A stretch of 64,000 nt of DNA, taken from contig OZ020619.1 in the NCBI GenBank assembly GCA_963971575.1, forward strand, positions 20,838,813 through 20,902,812, in the 5' to 3' direction. Every line of letters begins with the position of its first letter. Positions within the stretch are counted from its first letter, which is position 1. The notes beneath the pieces are model-generated. The model was not told where the DNA came from. It searched no databases and worked only from the letters and a program-made list of their open reading frames with translations. Position numbers and translations under genes: made by a program. This DNA is from Liopterus haemorrhoidalis (lineage: Eukaryota; Arthropoda; Insecta; Coleoptera; Dytiscidae). This document shows, one piece after another, positions 54,285 to 64,000 of this stretch.

Positions 54285-57200
54285 ATTAGACAACGATTCA
54301 AGCTGTAAAAGATGAGATCAACAACTTACTCATAAATTCAACAGAAGTCCTACAGCGATGGAAAAAACATTTTGAGAACCTACTGAATTGTGATTCTGAT
54401 TCAGAACCTGGACAGAAAATCCCAAGATACACAGTCGAACCATACATCCACGAATCAACACTATCTGAAGTCAAAGAAGCAATAAACAGATTAAAGAATA
54501 ACAATTGATGACATATCTAGCGAGTTTCTTAAGTTTGGCGGTGAAGGACTTCACAAGAGACTGCATTATTTTAATGGAAATGGGATGATAATGGAAAATA
54601 TCTGTGATATGCCCGGTCCATAAGAAAGACGATAAACTGAATTGTGGAAATTATCGTGGGATCTTACTTTTATGTACTCCATATAAGATCCTGTCAAATA
54701 TTATTTTGCATCGACTTGCACCGTACGCAGAAGAACTTATTGGTGACTACCAGGCGGGATTTCGATCTGCAGATCGACAATCAATCAAATTTTCATTGAC
54801 AAATTGTTGAAAAATATTGGGAATGTAACACCGACGTTCGTAATGTTTTTATTGATTTCAGGAAAGCCTATGACAGATTATACTTAACAAACTCTGGGCC
54901 ATCATGGACAAATTTGGCTTCCCTAGTAAACTTATCAAGATTACTATAGTGTGTGTGTCGGGATCATACACGGAGAAAAATGACATTGTTCCATCAAGTA
55001 AAATATTTTACTTGGCCAAGTTTTTGCTAGAGTAACAGAAAAAAATTGTCCCTGATAATATTTTTTCAATTACGTTGGTTGATCTTACCAAGACCTTAAA
55101 GTCATTCTAAAAAAGAGAAATTAGTTTCATACCTATTTGTTAAGGTTACAAATTAAATTTGTTGCTACGACAAATGTGTTAGTCCATGTCAAACTAATGT
55201 ATAATGATTCTTAATAATTTTGTGCATCTAACAAATTATGTTAGTCATCCAGGTATGTGACGTATATGCCTTGCACATGCGTTTTGAGTTCGGAACAATA
55301 TGGCGTAGGCTTTGTTAGTGGTTGACGTTTTAATACCTGTTGATAGTTTCTGCGCTGTGTTTAATAAGCAAATAAGTGCAACAATGCAGTGTATCCGAAC
55401 ATTAGTATCTTGGGGACTTCACAAATATTTTCAACGTATTACAACTTGAGGAGACAGTTTAAAAAAGTTGGGCTACTCGATAAAAGAGTAAACTAGCTCA
55501 ATAAATAAAACAGGTAATGATTTTAATAATACAAATAGTGTATTAATGCTAATACTTTGGTGTGGAATTTTTGTAATCATATAGAAATATGCTAAAAACT
55601 ATACCCTGTTTAGAACTCCATTTAAAAATTTCTCATCGTTTTACAGATGTTTATTTTTTTGTTGTGAACATGGTTTTATCAGTAAAAGTGAAAATTATTA
55701 TTATGTCCATTTACGTTAAGCTAAGCAGTGTATAAACCGGGTATAAGTTTATAGACGTGAATTTTTGCCTGGCATATATAAATTGGAAATGAATATTTGT
55801 AATAATTTTGAATATTGTTTTATGTTCATACTAAAAATCAAACTTAAAATTAGTTAATGTCCTGTTACATATTAAATTTTATAACTGTAAATTTTGCTAA
55901 TAATAAATTATAACAACAATAAATTATAAAATTTGTTTTATTTTTCTTAATACATATATACCTTTTACAGGTAGAGATGTTTTTAAATTTCTTTGCGAAA
56001 ACAAAATCTGTTAGATGTCATAACATTTCCAGTTCAATTTTGTGACTTCTAATAGCGTTTTTTCACCACTAAATATAAAAATTTCTCTGATTTGAGATTA
56101 CAACAAATGAAATTAGTAATATACTTCTGACTAATTTCATTAGTCACCCCAACAAAGGTGGTTACCCGGGCAAAAGATGATCAGTTCGTGAGACAAATAA
56201 TTTTTTGTTACCATAAAAATTTGCTAATTCTAACTAATGAAAATTAGTTCCTAGAACAAAAACTTATGCAAAAACATTTTGTTCCCAATGCAAATTTATG
56301 TGATTAGAAAAATTTGTTGTCAAGACAAAAAAATTTGTTGTCTAAAATACCACTAAAAAAATTTGCTGGAGTAACTAAAATTTTAGTAATTTCAACAAAA
56401 CTTTTTTTACCGTGTAAGCAGACTGAAAGTAGCAAACCTTTTGTCACAACCTTTTGACATTCATACTGGAGTCAAACAAGGACATGCCACCTCACATTTG
56501 CTGTTTAACCTCGTGCTGGAGATGGTTTTACGAAAAGCCCAAGATACCAAGCACCATGGTCTACAGCTCAATGGGTACTAAACGATTTTAAGGTACGCAG
56601 ATGATTTAGATATTATTTCAAATAAGGTTGAAGACGTAATATACCTTACTGACCTTATTGATGTCGGAGCTCGTAAAGTAGAATTCATCATCAATAATGA
56701 AAAAAACCAAGTACCTTATTGTTAGTAGACGCAGTCTGAAAACACGACCGACTTAAAAAATAATAACATTTTTGAGAGAGTTTATATTTTCAAATATCTG
56801 GGCACCATGATAAAGCAGGTGAATCTGATACAACAGTAAATTACGAATTAAAGCTACTAATGCATCGTATTTTGCACTTGGGCCTCTCTTCAAAATGAAA
56901 CTCCTATTTAGGAACGTCCCGTACTTATGTATGGCACCTTAACAAAGCAAGATCGACAACATCTCATTGTTTTCGAAAATAAAATATTACCGAGAACTAA
57001 AGATTCCTACAACTCCTGTTACAACCACTAATAATCTTATGCATTCAATATCCGAGAACTGTACTCAAGACCGGGTATCACACAAGAACTAAGAGATACG
57101 GACGATTACAATGGATAGGACACGTTAACAGGATGAGGGAGGACATAATGTTTAGGAATATATAGCAAGGCAGAATGAATACCCCTCGACCAATGAGAAG

Positions 57201-57372
57201 ACCTCGCAAGAGATCAGCTAACCGAAGATCTAACAAGTATTGGTATACATGACACATGGTATAGAAGGCACAAAATGGCAGGATCTGACAATGAACACAG
57301 ATCAAGATGGAGGACTTATGTGAGTGTGGCCAAAAGTCAATCTGACTGATAGTGCCCAAAGAAGAAGAAGTA
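54285..57372 (+). pseudogene. RTE-like LINE ORF2 and 3' end, split by a TA-flanked element
   Basis: Fragments in several frames: VLQRWKKHFENLLNCDSDSE, then IHESTLSEVKEAINRLKNN; CPVHKKDDKLNCGNYRGILL; LAPYAEELIGDYQAGFR. After the insertion (54969-56414) come VANLLSQPFDIHTGVKQGHA, LRYADDLDIISNKVED (catalytic YADD) and a degraded C-terminus with YGRLQWIGHVNRM. The end is CCCAAAGAAGAAGAAG. The NYRGI-x-LL and GDYQAGFR blocks and the WIGHVxRM tail are typical of RTE-type elements. Many frameshifts and stops. Confidence 0.85.
54969..56414. mobile_element. TA-flanked element with CACGG termini, inserted in the LINE
   Basis: Left CACGGAGAAAAATGACATTG and right TTTTTTTACCGTG; the outer 5 bp pair perfectly and the A-rich continuation loosely. 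TA lies on both sides (54967-54968, 56415-56416). The LINE reading resumes cleanly across it. Subterminal AACAAATTTGTT/AATTTGTT motifs recur near the right end. No ORF; class unknown. Confidence 0.75.
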
Positions 57373-57682
57373 TTTTATATATAAATAAAATTCATATGAA
57401 AAATAAAAAATAATGTAATTCACGTTTTTTGAATCATTTTGAACGTTCGAAGAAAAAAGCATTGTAGGTTACACGTGAGGAAAATGGTTCATTATGAGTT
57501 ACTCATGTGATTTACAGAACTCGATTTCACCTAGATTTGGAAATTTCACATTCGTAAAAAATGACATTCATTCCTTACTTGTTGCATAAGTAGCTATTCC
57601 CGTACTCTGTGACCCGAAACGATTAATATACCGAAAAAATCTACCTTGGCTTAATATCTAAGAAATCATGATATGTAAAATT

Positions 57683-57881
57683 CAGTGGTGTAACTTCATA
57701 TGTGCCCTTTTTCGCACAATTTTCTTTGGCCTCCCTAGTAGGTATGTGAACTTTGCCTAGAGAGACAAGCGACAAGAAAAAAAAAAAAAAAAACAAAACA
57801 AAAAGCGATATTTAGAGATTCGATGGGCACCTAAATGGCATGCCCCTTCTCCGCAATTACAGGCCCATAAGTTACGCCACG
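57683..57881. mobile_element. hAT-type non-autonomous element (short)
   Basis: Left CAGTGGTGTAACTTCAT; the right end ATAAGTTACGCCACG has lost one base in the CACTG terminus. The flanks GTAAAATT (57675-57682) and GTAAAATA (57882-57889) match 7/8. Contains an A homopolymer. Confidence 0.82.
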
Positions 57882-58130
57882 GTAAAATATAACTTTTCGC
57901 ATAAAATTAATTTATGAATACATGTATTGTACACGAATTCACAAGTCATCTATTGTTATAAATAGGTTGTTATACACATGCATAACTGACATATGCGATA
58001 TAAATAATACATAACATGCATATTATATGACTAAAATTAACATTGTACAAAAATGGGGGGGGCAAAATATTTTTGAAAATATTTGTAATATATTAGATAA
58101 ACTTTCATAAATACAGAACACTATTTAAAT

Positions 58131-59301
58131 CAGTGGCGATTCCAAGACTAAGCAACTAAGCAATCAAAGATTAAATAATAATAATTAAAAAAAAAAAAAA
58201 GCTTACCAGTTATACAGTGTTCTTTTCATATTTAAGATTGTTCAGATTAACAATGTGACATTTATTGGGCTGTATAGGCGCAAATAGCCTTTGATGCAGT
58301 GCATAAAAAATTTCAACCGCCTATACAACAAAACTTTATCAAATTTAATATTTTATTAATTATACACCGATTTTTATGGACCATTTCATTATACTTTACA
58401 ATCGAGAATCGGCTCTAAATGCCCAATCAAACTGATTTCGTATGTCGGTTTTTGCTAAAATATTAAATTTCACATAGCTTTTAATATGCACTGCACTAAG
58501 TATAGTTATGTTTTTTAGCCATTTCGAGTAATTTTTTTAAATCAACGACACCTTTTTCGATCCATTCTATATCGATATCAATATCTTTAAAAATGAAACA
58601 AGCGAAACAGAAAAAAGCATTTTTCTTTACACTTCAATCTTCCACAAATCATTTATTTCATGCATATTTTTAATACCTTCTAACTTCTTTATTTTTAACT
58701 TTATTTATAAATGGCATATTCATTATAGGTTATGGCTTATTGTTGTTTTTGAATAAAAGCTATTCTTTGAATGTCAAAGCCCTTCTAGTATTCAAAATAC
58801 GTAAAACTATATCTTTTTTATTCATTTTTAGTTATTATTCACTTATTACTGTGTCACAATAATACCAAACTAAAAATGTAAATACTGTGAAGTTATTCAC
58901 ATTTTAATAATTGGCGCAATTCAATAGTTACAACACTTGTCGTATCATAGTGTAGCTAAATTCATAGTTTTGAGCAATGTCCTGATGGAGAGTATAGCGA
59001 CGTTACACCGCACGATGCTATGCATGAGAGTTACATACCTACAGATGTAGGCAGTGTCTTAGGGCAAAATAGTTAAATGCCCGAAAAGTGGGAACGCTGC
59101 GGTGTGAACTATCACTCGAATTCTAATTGAGCAGAGCGTATAAAAATAAACAAGGTCTTAGGTTTAAAGATTTAAATTAAAAATGAAATAAGAATCTTAA
59201 CATCTTAAAATAAAATTTTAAAATGTTAGCAGTTAAAAATAAGAAAAGCTTAATTTTTTGGGGGGCATTGCTCATTTGCCCTTACATAAAACCCGCCCTT
59301 G
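58131..59301. mobile_element. hAT-type non-autonomous element
   Basis: Left CAGTGGCGATTCC and right AAACCCGCCCTTG (8 of 12 inverted matches), flanked by a perfect 8-bp TSD ATTTAAAT (58123-58130 and 59302-59309). The AT-rich TSD makes this slightly less certain than others. No ORF of note. Confidence 0.78.
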
Positions 59302-59309
59302 ATTTAAAT

Positions 59310-60062
59310 AGAAATTAAAGACGTTTGCGAACATTGACAAATTAGTATTAATTATTTTTCCCTTTGCACACTTCACATACTCAAACTGGATAAACGATCA
59401 TCCGTCATAGTTGACGTAATAATAATTGAAATAATAGTGCTTATAGGTCTGGGCTAGATCCGATTTGTCCACTTTACTTATGTAGTTAGCTGTCATCAAT
59501 TATCAGTATTTGGGCCCAAAATTATATTATAGAAAAAATAAAGAACAATTTTGATATACGCAGTTTTTTATCTGTAATGGGGCCCGTAATTATCATTTTC
59601 CAGAAGGTGGGGAGGAATTATTGTCTTTCCGGACCTGGAATTATTTTACTTCCGGTCACCATGTTGACCCTGTCCAAAGCCCAAGGTGGTGGTGCAGTGT
59701 TGCGCAGCTTTTTAATGTAAACTTCAAACAACTAAATGTTTATGAAATAAAATTTGTTTAACATTTGATAGCAAATATGAAACGATATAATAAAAATAGT
59801 TATAATATAGAATAGACAAATATAAAAAATAAATAAATTTGAGAACAAAAAAGCATAAGGGTTTGGAATAAAACACTTAAAAGTGAATACTCCAGGGGGG
59901 GGGGGCAACTGCCTCCTTTCCCTTACTACGGGAGACATGTTGTAAGCCTTATTTTGAGGAAATGAGTAAACACTGGGCATAAGACCACAAATTACTGTAA
60001 CGCACACTGTTTCGCTAAAAAAGTAGTTGCATTACGTTTCAAAAAAAAAAAAAAAAAACATA
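59310..60062. other. No gene recognised
   Basis: Intronic, AT-rich, with a G homopolymer near 59895-59904 and an A homopolymer near 60040-60058. Minus frame 59732-60007 is not convincing. Confidence 0.5.
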
Positions 60063-60556
60063 GGGCGTGTTTTTTTATTCCGCAGATATGCATGGAAGTT
60101 GTATATCTGCGCTTATAGTTCTTTTATTCATTTTTTTATTAAACGCAGATGTAAACATTTTTTTAAAAATTATTATATCTGCTTAGTAGATATAGCTGCA
60201 ACTGCTCAGCAGATTTGCAGCTCTTCTGCAACAAACTGCTTTGACTGCACGCATGCGTATTTCTCGTTACAGGTTGGCAATATTATTTTATAAACCTCTT
60301 GTTTTCGGCATATGTAAAATAATTTTTTATTTAGTTGCCAAAAGTACGTATTCTTTAGAAAACGTTGAGGAAAGTTATTGTTGTGACATTACATATAATG
60401 TACATGATTAAACATTAATGCATTATGTTTGCAGCCAGCAGTAAAACGTTCTTTTATTCCAAGCAGTTCTGCAATTATATGTTAGCAGCTATGACCATAG
60501 AACAGTGCAGTTATGCAATGCATCGCACTTTTTGAGTTGAATTAAAAAACATGCCC
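60063..60556. mobile_element. Inverted-repeat element with GGGCGTG ends
   Basis: GGGCGTGTTTTTTTATTC and GAATTAAAAAACATGCCC pair with two mismatches. ATA lies on both sides (60060-60062, 60557-60559). Inside are GCAG-rich motifs (CAGCAGATTTGCAG, GCAGTTCTGCAAT) in inverted arrangement. MITE-like. Confidence 0.75.
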
Positions 60557-60811
60557 ATACTACTTACAACTTAATATATTTTCCTTATGCTGGCGTTAGT
60601 GTTATGCTGCTTAGAGGCGTATGTGTCAGTTTTGGGGTATGGTGGTAATATACTGTAAGTGAAAAGCCTCGTAAGTTGAATCGTGTTATGTCGAAGTATG
60701 ACTGTATAATGTTACAAAATTGTATTATTAGACAACTGAATACTCTGGATAATAATATTTGAATTACTGTGGTAAAAAAACCATGTAGATACTAATTTAC
60801 TTAATTCACAG

Positions 60812-61203
60812 GGCACGGATATAACAGAAGCATTTGAGACTCATCACATCTCAACACTTGCAGAAGAAATACTACCACACTATTACGTAAGGAAAGCTAA
60901 AACAACTAGAAATTATCCATTCACCTTCCATGAAAATGGTTTTTACAAAACATTGAAAAAAAGAGTACGTGGTATTATTACTAATTTACCAGAAGCACCG
61001 AAGGCAAAAACAAAAATTGCAACTGACTTATTATTAATAGGCTACATATCCTGTGCTATTTTGTCTGCACTCTTCTACAGCTATATTTTAGGTGCTGTAG
61101 CTGGAATGATCCTGGCCATGGTCGCAATTGCGGCACATAACTTTTTTCATCAGAGAGATAATTTCAGGATGTTTTATTTCGATTTTTCGTTAATGTCTTC
61201 AAG
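60812..61203 (+). CDS. Cyt-b5-r: Cytochrome b5-related protein, second coding exon
   Basis: Acceptor CACAG at 60807-60811 and donor GTAAGG at 61204. 392 bp starting in phase 0 and ending after two bases of a codon. It begins GTDITEAFETHHISTLAEEI, which supplies the second haem-ligand histidine region of cytochrome b5, then LPHYYVRKAKTTRNYPFTFH. A hydrophobic pair of segments follows (LLLIGYISCAILSALFYSYI, LGAVAGMILAMVAIAA), then HNFFHQRDNFRM, the first histidine box of the desaturase-like domain. Exons 1 and 2 give 201 of roughly 430-450 expected residues, so the remaining exons lie beyond 64000. No internal stop or frameshift. Confidence 0.9.
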
Positions 61204-61259
61204 GTAAGGTTTCATTCGTTACGAAATATATCTTGCCTTATTTGTTTCTAATATTGGCT

Positions 61260-61389
61260 ATAATCAGTAGCGTAAGTAGAAAGGTGTAGCGAGGGCGGTC
61301 AGCCTCTAGTAACATCGTCGTTCGATTGAAAATTTATTTTTATCAGTGGCATACACAATTTTTGAACGGGTATGCAACGGGTGAACAGA
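61260..61389. other. Lone hAT-like ends
   Basis: CAGTAGCGTAAGTAG (61266) and CAGTGGCATACACAA (61345) look like hAT left termini; neither has a partner that I could match. Confidence 0.35.
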
Positions 61390-61735
61390 AATACCTGGCG
61401 TTGCCCGGTAGAAAAATAAAGTTTATTAAACGAAATTTACCTTAAAAAAAGTCTTATTTTATGGAATATTAGTAAGTAACAAAATATAGCTAATCTACTT
61501 TAACATGCCCATATTATTTACTGAAATGTTTTTAGTTTTTCCATAGCTGGCCAAAATTAAAGATCCTTAGGATTACCAACTGTTGAACATTCCAACATAT
61601 GACTGTCCATGTGAGAAACAGGTATTTTCCAAATTGATACCAGCAACTTTCAATGATTTTCCCTGAGCTTTGTTTATGAATATAGCAAAAGATAAACGAA
61701 CTTGCAATTATATTATTTCAATGATGGGTTAAATA
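61390..61735 (-). pseudogene. Helitron helicase C-terminal relic
   Basis: Minus strand near 61680-61600 reads FINKAQGKSLKVAGINLENT then CFSHGQSYVGMF, the conserved end of the Pif1-type helicase domain of Helitron Rep/helicase proteins (consensus INKAQGQSLxxxGxxLxxPxFSHGQLYVAxSR). Downstream codons are degraded, and CTACCGGGCAACGCCAGGTA at the end is typical of Helitron 3' coding ends. There is no Rep domain or element terminus in the window. Confidence 0.8.
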
Positions 61736-62045
61736 CCAACATACGTTACCATCGGTTTTAGTTTTTTAATTTAAGAGCGTTTAATTTATCAAAAATATTT
61801 TAATTCCGAAAAATAAATGATTGCTGCAAAATCAAAAAATTCAAATTATTTCAGTAAAGGGTTAAATACCAACATTCGTTACTTTTGATTTTTGTTACTC
61901 CCTCCTTTCGAAAATATAGTATACATTTTGATTTTTTTCTGGTCCGCAAATGTGATATACATTTAGAATTTTAATTAATTAGAATGATTTTATTTATGAA
62001 ATAATAACCAATATCTGGTAAAACAAAGAATAATATAAAAAAGTT

Positions 62046-62403
62046 TTAATTTAAAAAGGACGTGGCTGTCTCCACAGCTTGTGTGAAACATGATAATGTT
62101 GTTTGTAATCGTCCCTTACGATGAAGTTTTGCCTTATTAATGTGCATAACCTTATAAGTGTGGAACCTTAATGTGTGGAACCTTAATGTGCGAAACATTC
62201 TTACATTATCAGGGTTTTTTATGTTTAATGCATTAAATGCATTTACTACGGATTCAATCAGTTCGTCGATTGTATTCGGTGAAGCAGTATGTTGCAAGGA
62301 TTGTATAGAATTCAAAAAGCTCAGATTGAATACATTAAAATCTGGACTATATGGCGGTTGTGATTTAAGTCGATTTGGTACTTCTTTTTCGCCATTTTGT
62401 TAG
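62046..62403 (-). pseudogene. Tc1/mariner (IS630) transposase C-terminal fragment, plant-mariner-like
   Basis: Minus strand: QPPYSPDFNVFNLSFLNSIQ, then SLQHTASPNTIDELIESVVN and, at the end, HTYKVMHINKAKLHRKGRLQ. The SPDxNVxxLxFxxxIQSLQ block holds the last catalytic aspartate region of IS630-type transposases, and the NxYKxxHxxKxxLxREGxL tail is known from plant-type mariner elements. A 15-18-bp duplication gives LRFHTLRFHT. The stop is upstream of 62046. Confidence 0.75.
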
Positions 62404-62828
62404 AACAGCGAGTGTCACTTTAATTTATCTAAAATACGCGTTTTTTTTTTTTTTTTTTCTGTGAATTACTTTTGGCATATGCAAAACATTTGAGCGCCAT
62501 TTGTTTATTAGTTGCCTAGCAACCACTTATTTAGAAATAAAAACAAAAATAATCAAGATAATATTATTTTCGTTAATCCCACATTTTTTAAGTAATGTAT
62601 ACCATATTTTCGGATGGGGAAAGTATTTAATTTAAGAGCATTTAATTTATAAAACTAGTTTCATGTAGGGTTTTAACAATGGATATAGGCTGCATACGAT
62701 CTGTCATCAACCGGTATGTGCAACAGTCCAACACACATTTGGCAGAGCAAGTCAATTTCACGAAGTCTTACGACATGACACGAAGCCTAACATTCCCACA
62801 CAAAAAAAAACATACATTGCGCTTTAAA
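62404..62828. other. No gene recognised
   Basis: AT-rich, with a T homopolymer near 62441-62459. The plus frame 62679-62885 is not supported by any motif. Confidence 0.45.
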
Positions 62829-64000
62829 TATAGATTATTATTATTATTAGCCTTTATTCCCAATACATTTTACAAAAACATTTAGATATTTTACAAATTT
62901 TCATTATATATTAACTATTACTAATTACCAAAAGAATTTTTAAAATTATCAAAAGAATTATTTGTAATTAACCCCGAATTAGTTATCCTCTCGGACAAAG
63001 GCTTCCCCAAGTTTTTTCCACTCTTCCCTGTCTCTTGCTTTTCTGGGCCAGGTTGCACCAGCAGTAGCTTTTAAGTCGTCTAGCCATCTCTTTCTCGGTC
63101 TTCCTTTGTTCCTTTTGTTTTCTAGTGGGATCCAGTCAGTTATATCCCTGGTCCATCCTTTTTCTTTCCTCATAATATGTCCGGTCCAGCTCCATTTTAA
63201 AGATTTTATTGTTTGCACTACATCTGCTATCTTAGTTTTATTTTTTATTTCTGTAATCGGAACTTTGTCTTTCCATGTTATGTTTAGGACGTTTCTTTCC
63301 ATTTTGTTTTGACAAACCCTAATCTTTTGGATGTGTTTTTCTGATAGTGCTCATGTATGTGAGCCATATGTGATGGTTGGACTAACACACATGCAAAAGT
63401 TCCTCTCTTGACCTCTAAGCTTATGTTTCCCTTCAAAATATGCTTCAATGACCAGAATTTTCTCCAAGCCATAGCGATTCTTCTGTTTATCTCTTTGTCC
63501 ATCCTATTTTCAAAAGATAATAGCTGACCTAGATATACGTGGTCCTGTACGTACTCTATTTCTTATTGTTCAATGAATATTTTTTGTTCTGTTTGTCGGT
63601 TCGTTATTATTTTTGTTTTATTTAAGTTAATTGTTCCTGTAGTTGTCGAGCTGGCAATTATGACCACATCATCGGCGAAGCATAATATACTAAGTCTTCT
63701 TCCGTTTATGTTTATTCCATATTTTTGATCTTCCCATCTGAGTTTGTTTGTTATGTCCTGTAGGACGGCACTGAAAAGGTCCGGAGGTAAGGGATCGCCC
63801 TGTCTAACTCCTTTTGCAATAGGAAATGGTTCTCCTCATCTATCCAATTTAATAGCAGCCGAGAGATGGTTGTACAATTTATTAATGATACAAATGTATT
63901 TCTCATCAATATTTTAGGGCTTCCCATATGCTATTGTGTTCCACCATGTCGAAAGCTTTTCGGTAGTCTATAAAACCAAGAAATATTGGTATGTTATATT
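62829..64000 (-). pseudogene. RTE-like LINE ORF2 (reverse transcriptase to C-terminus), runs off the window
   Basis: Minus strand from 64000: a partial reverse transcriptase with a FIDYRKAFDMVEHNSIWEAL-type block, a GVRQGDPLPP-type block near 63800, and LCFADDVVIIASSTTTGTIN near 63690 (the catalytic FADD). Then comes the C-terminal MERNVLNITWKDKVPITEIK, LKWSWTGHIMRK and NKGRPRKRWLDDLKATAG up to 62979. The 3' UTR ends at 62829-62840 in AAT units. The WxGHxxRxxxxRW-type tail is typical of RTE elements. Frameshifts occur near 63300 and 63500. Confidence 0.85.

Larger units (their letters stand above)
53674..60811 (+). other. 7.1-kb first coding intron of the b5-related gene
   Basis: Donor GTAAAA at 53674 and acceptor TTAATTCACAG ending at 60811, both phase 0. 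The intron holds an RTE-like LINE relic (54285-57372) interrupted by a TA-flanked element, two hAT elements, and a GGGCGTG-type inverted-repeat element. All are in non-coding sequence, so the gene may still splice normally. Confidence 0.75.

Overview
This is a gene-poor, AT-rich piece of an animal nuclear genome, almost certainly an insect. The only convincing host gene is the start of an insect-type cytochrome b5-related protein (a b5 domain fused to a fatty-acid-desaturase-like membrane domain). Its first coding exon (53461-53673) and second exon (60812-61203) are separated by a 7.1-kb intron, and the gene runs off the right end. A 38-codon ORF resembling the start of a MADF domain lies just upstream (53179-53295). 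The species cannot be named from the sequence.

Most of the rest is nested transposable elements. Retroelements: a CR1-like LINE (about 12.85-17.35 kb) whose ORF1 joins an N-terminal SAP-like DNA-binding motif to an SGNH/GDSL esterase; a Jockey/CR1-type LINE (about 35.6-44.4 kb) with a PHD-finger ORF1, whose ORF2 is split between endonuclease and reverse transcriptase by a 3.9-kb element containing a higher-order tandem array; a 5'-truncated LINE ORF2 (28.6-31.25 kb, minus strand) lying inside a piggyBac element; RTE-like fragments at 52.0-57.4 and 62.8-64.0 kb; and an R1-like fragment at 47.9-48.5 kb.

DNA transposons: about fifteen hAT-type elements can be delimited by terminal inverted repeats and 8-bp target-site duplications (TSDs), many perfect. 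There is one composite piggyBac element with TTAA duplications (27526-32710), a pogo-like deletion derivative, and transposase relics of the Harbinger, hAT, mariner and Helitron types. Many small inverted-repeat elements are also present. Nesting gives a relative chronology, for example hAT inside hAT (1.2-1.65 kb), hAT inside a Harbinger transposase relic (33.2-34.9 kb), and four levels at 48.8-50.3 kb.

Three unclassified interspersed families recur. Family A (four copies) carries a tRNA-like polymerase III box A/box B core. Family B (four copies) normally contains a GACA/GACG microsatellite. Family C carries a CA microsatellite and includes a nearly pure CA tract of about 490 bp at 35.0-35.5 kb. 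Nothing bacterial or viral, no CRISPR array and no intact tRNA or rRNA gene was seen. TE coding regions carry stops, frameshifts or truncations; the exception is the two LINE ORF1 frames, which are open. Family assignments come from reading motifs by eye, not from database searches.
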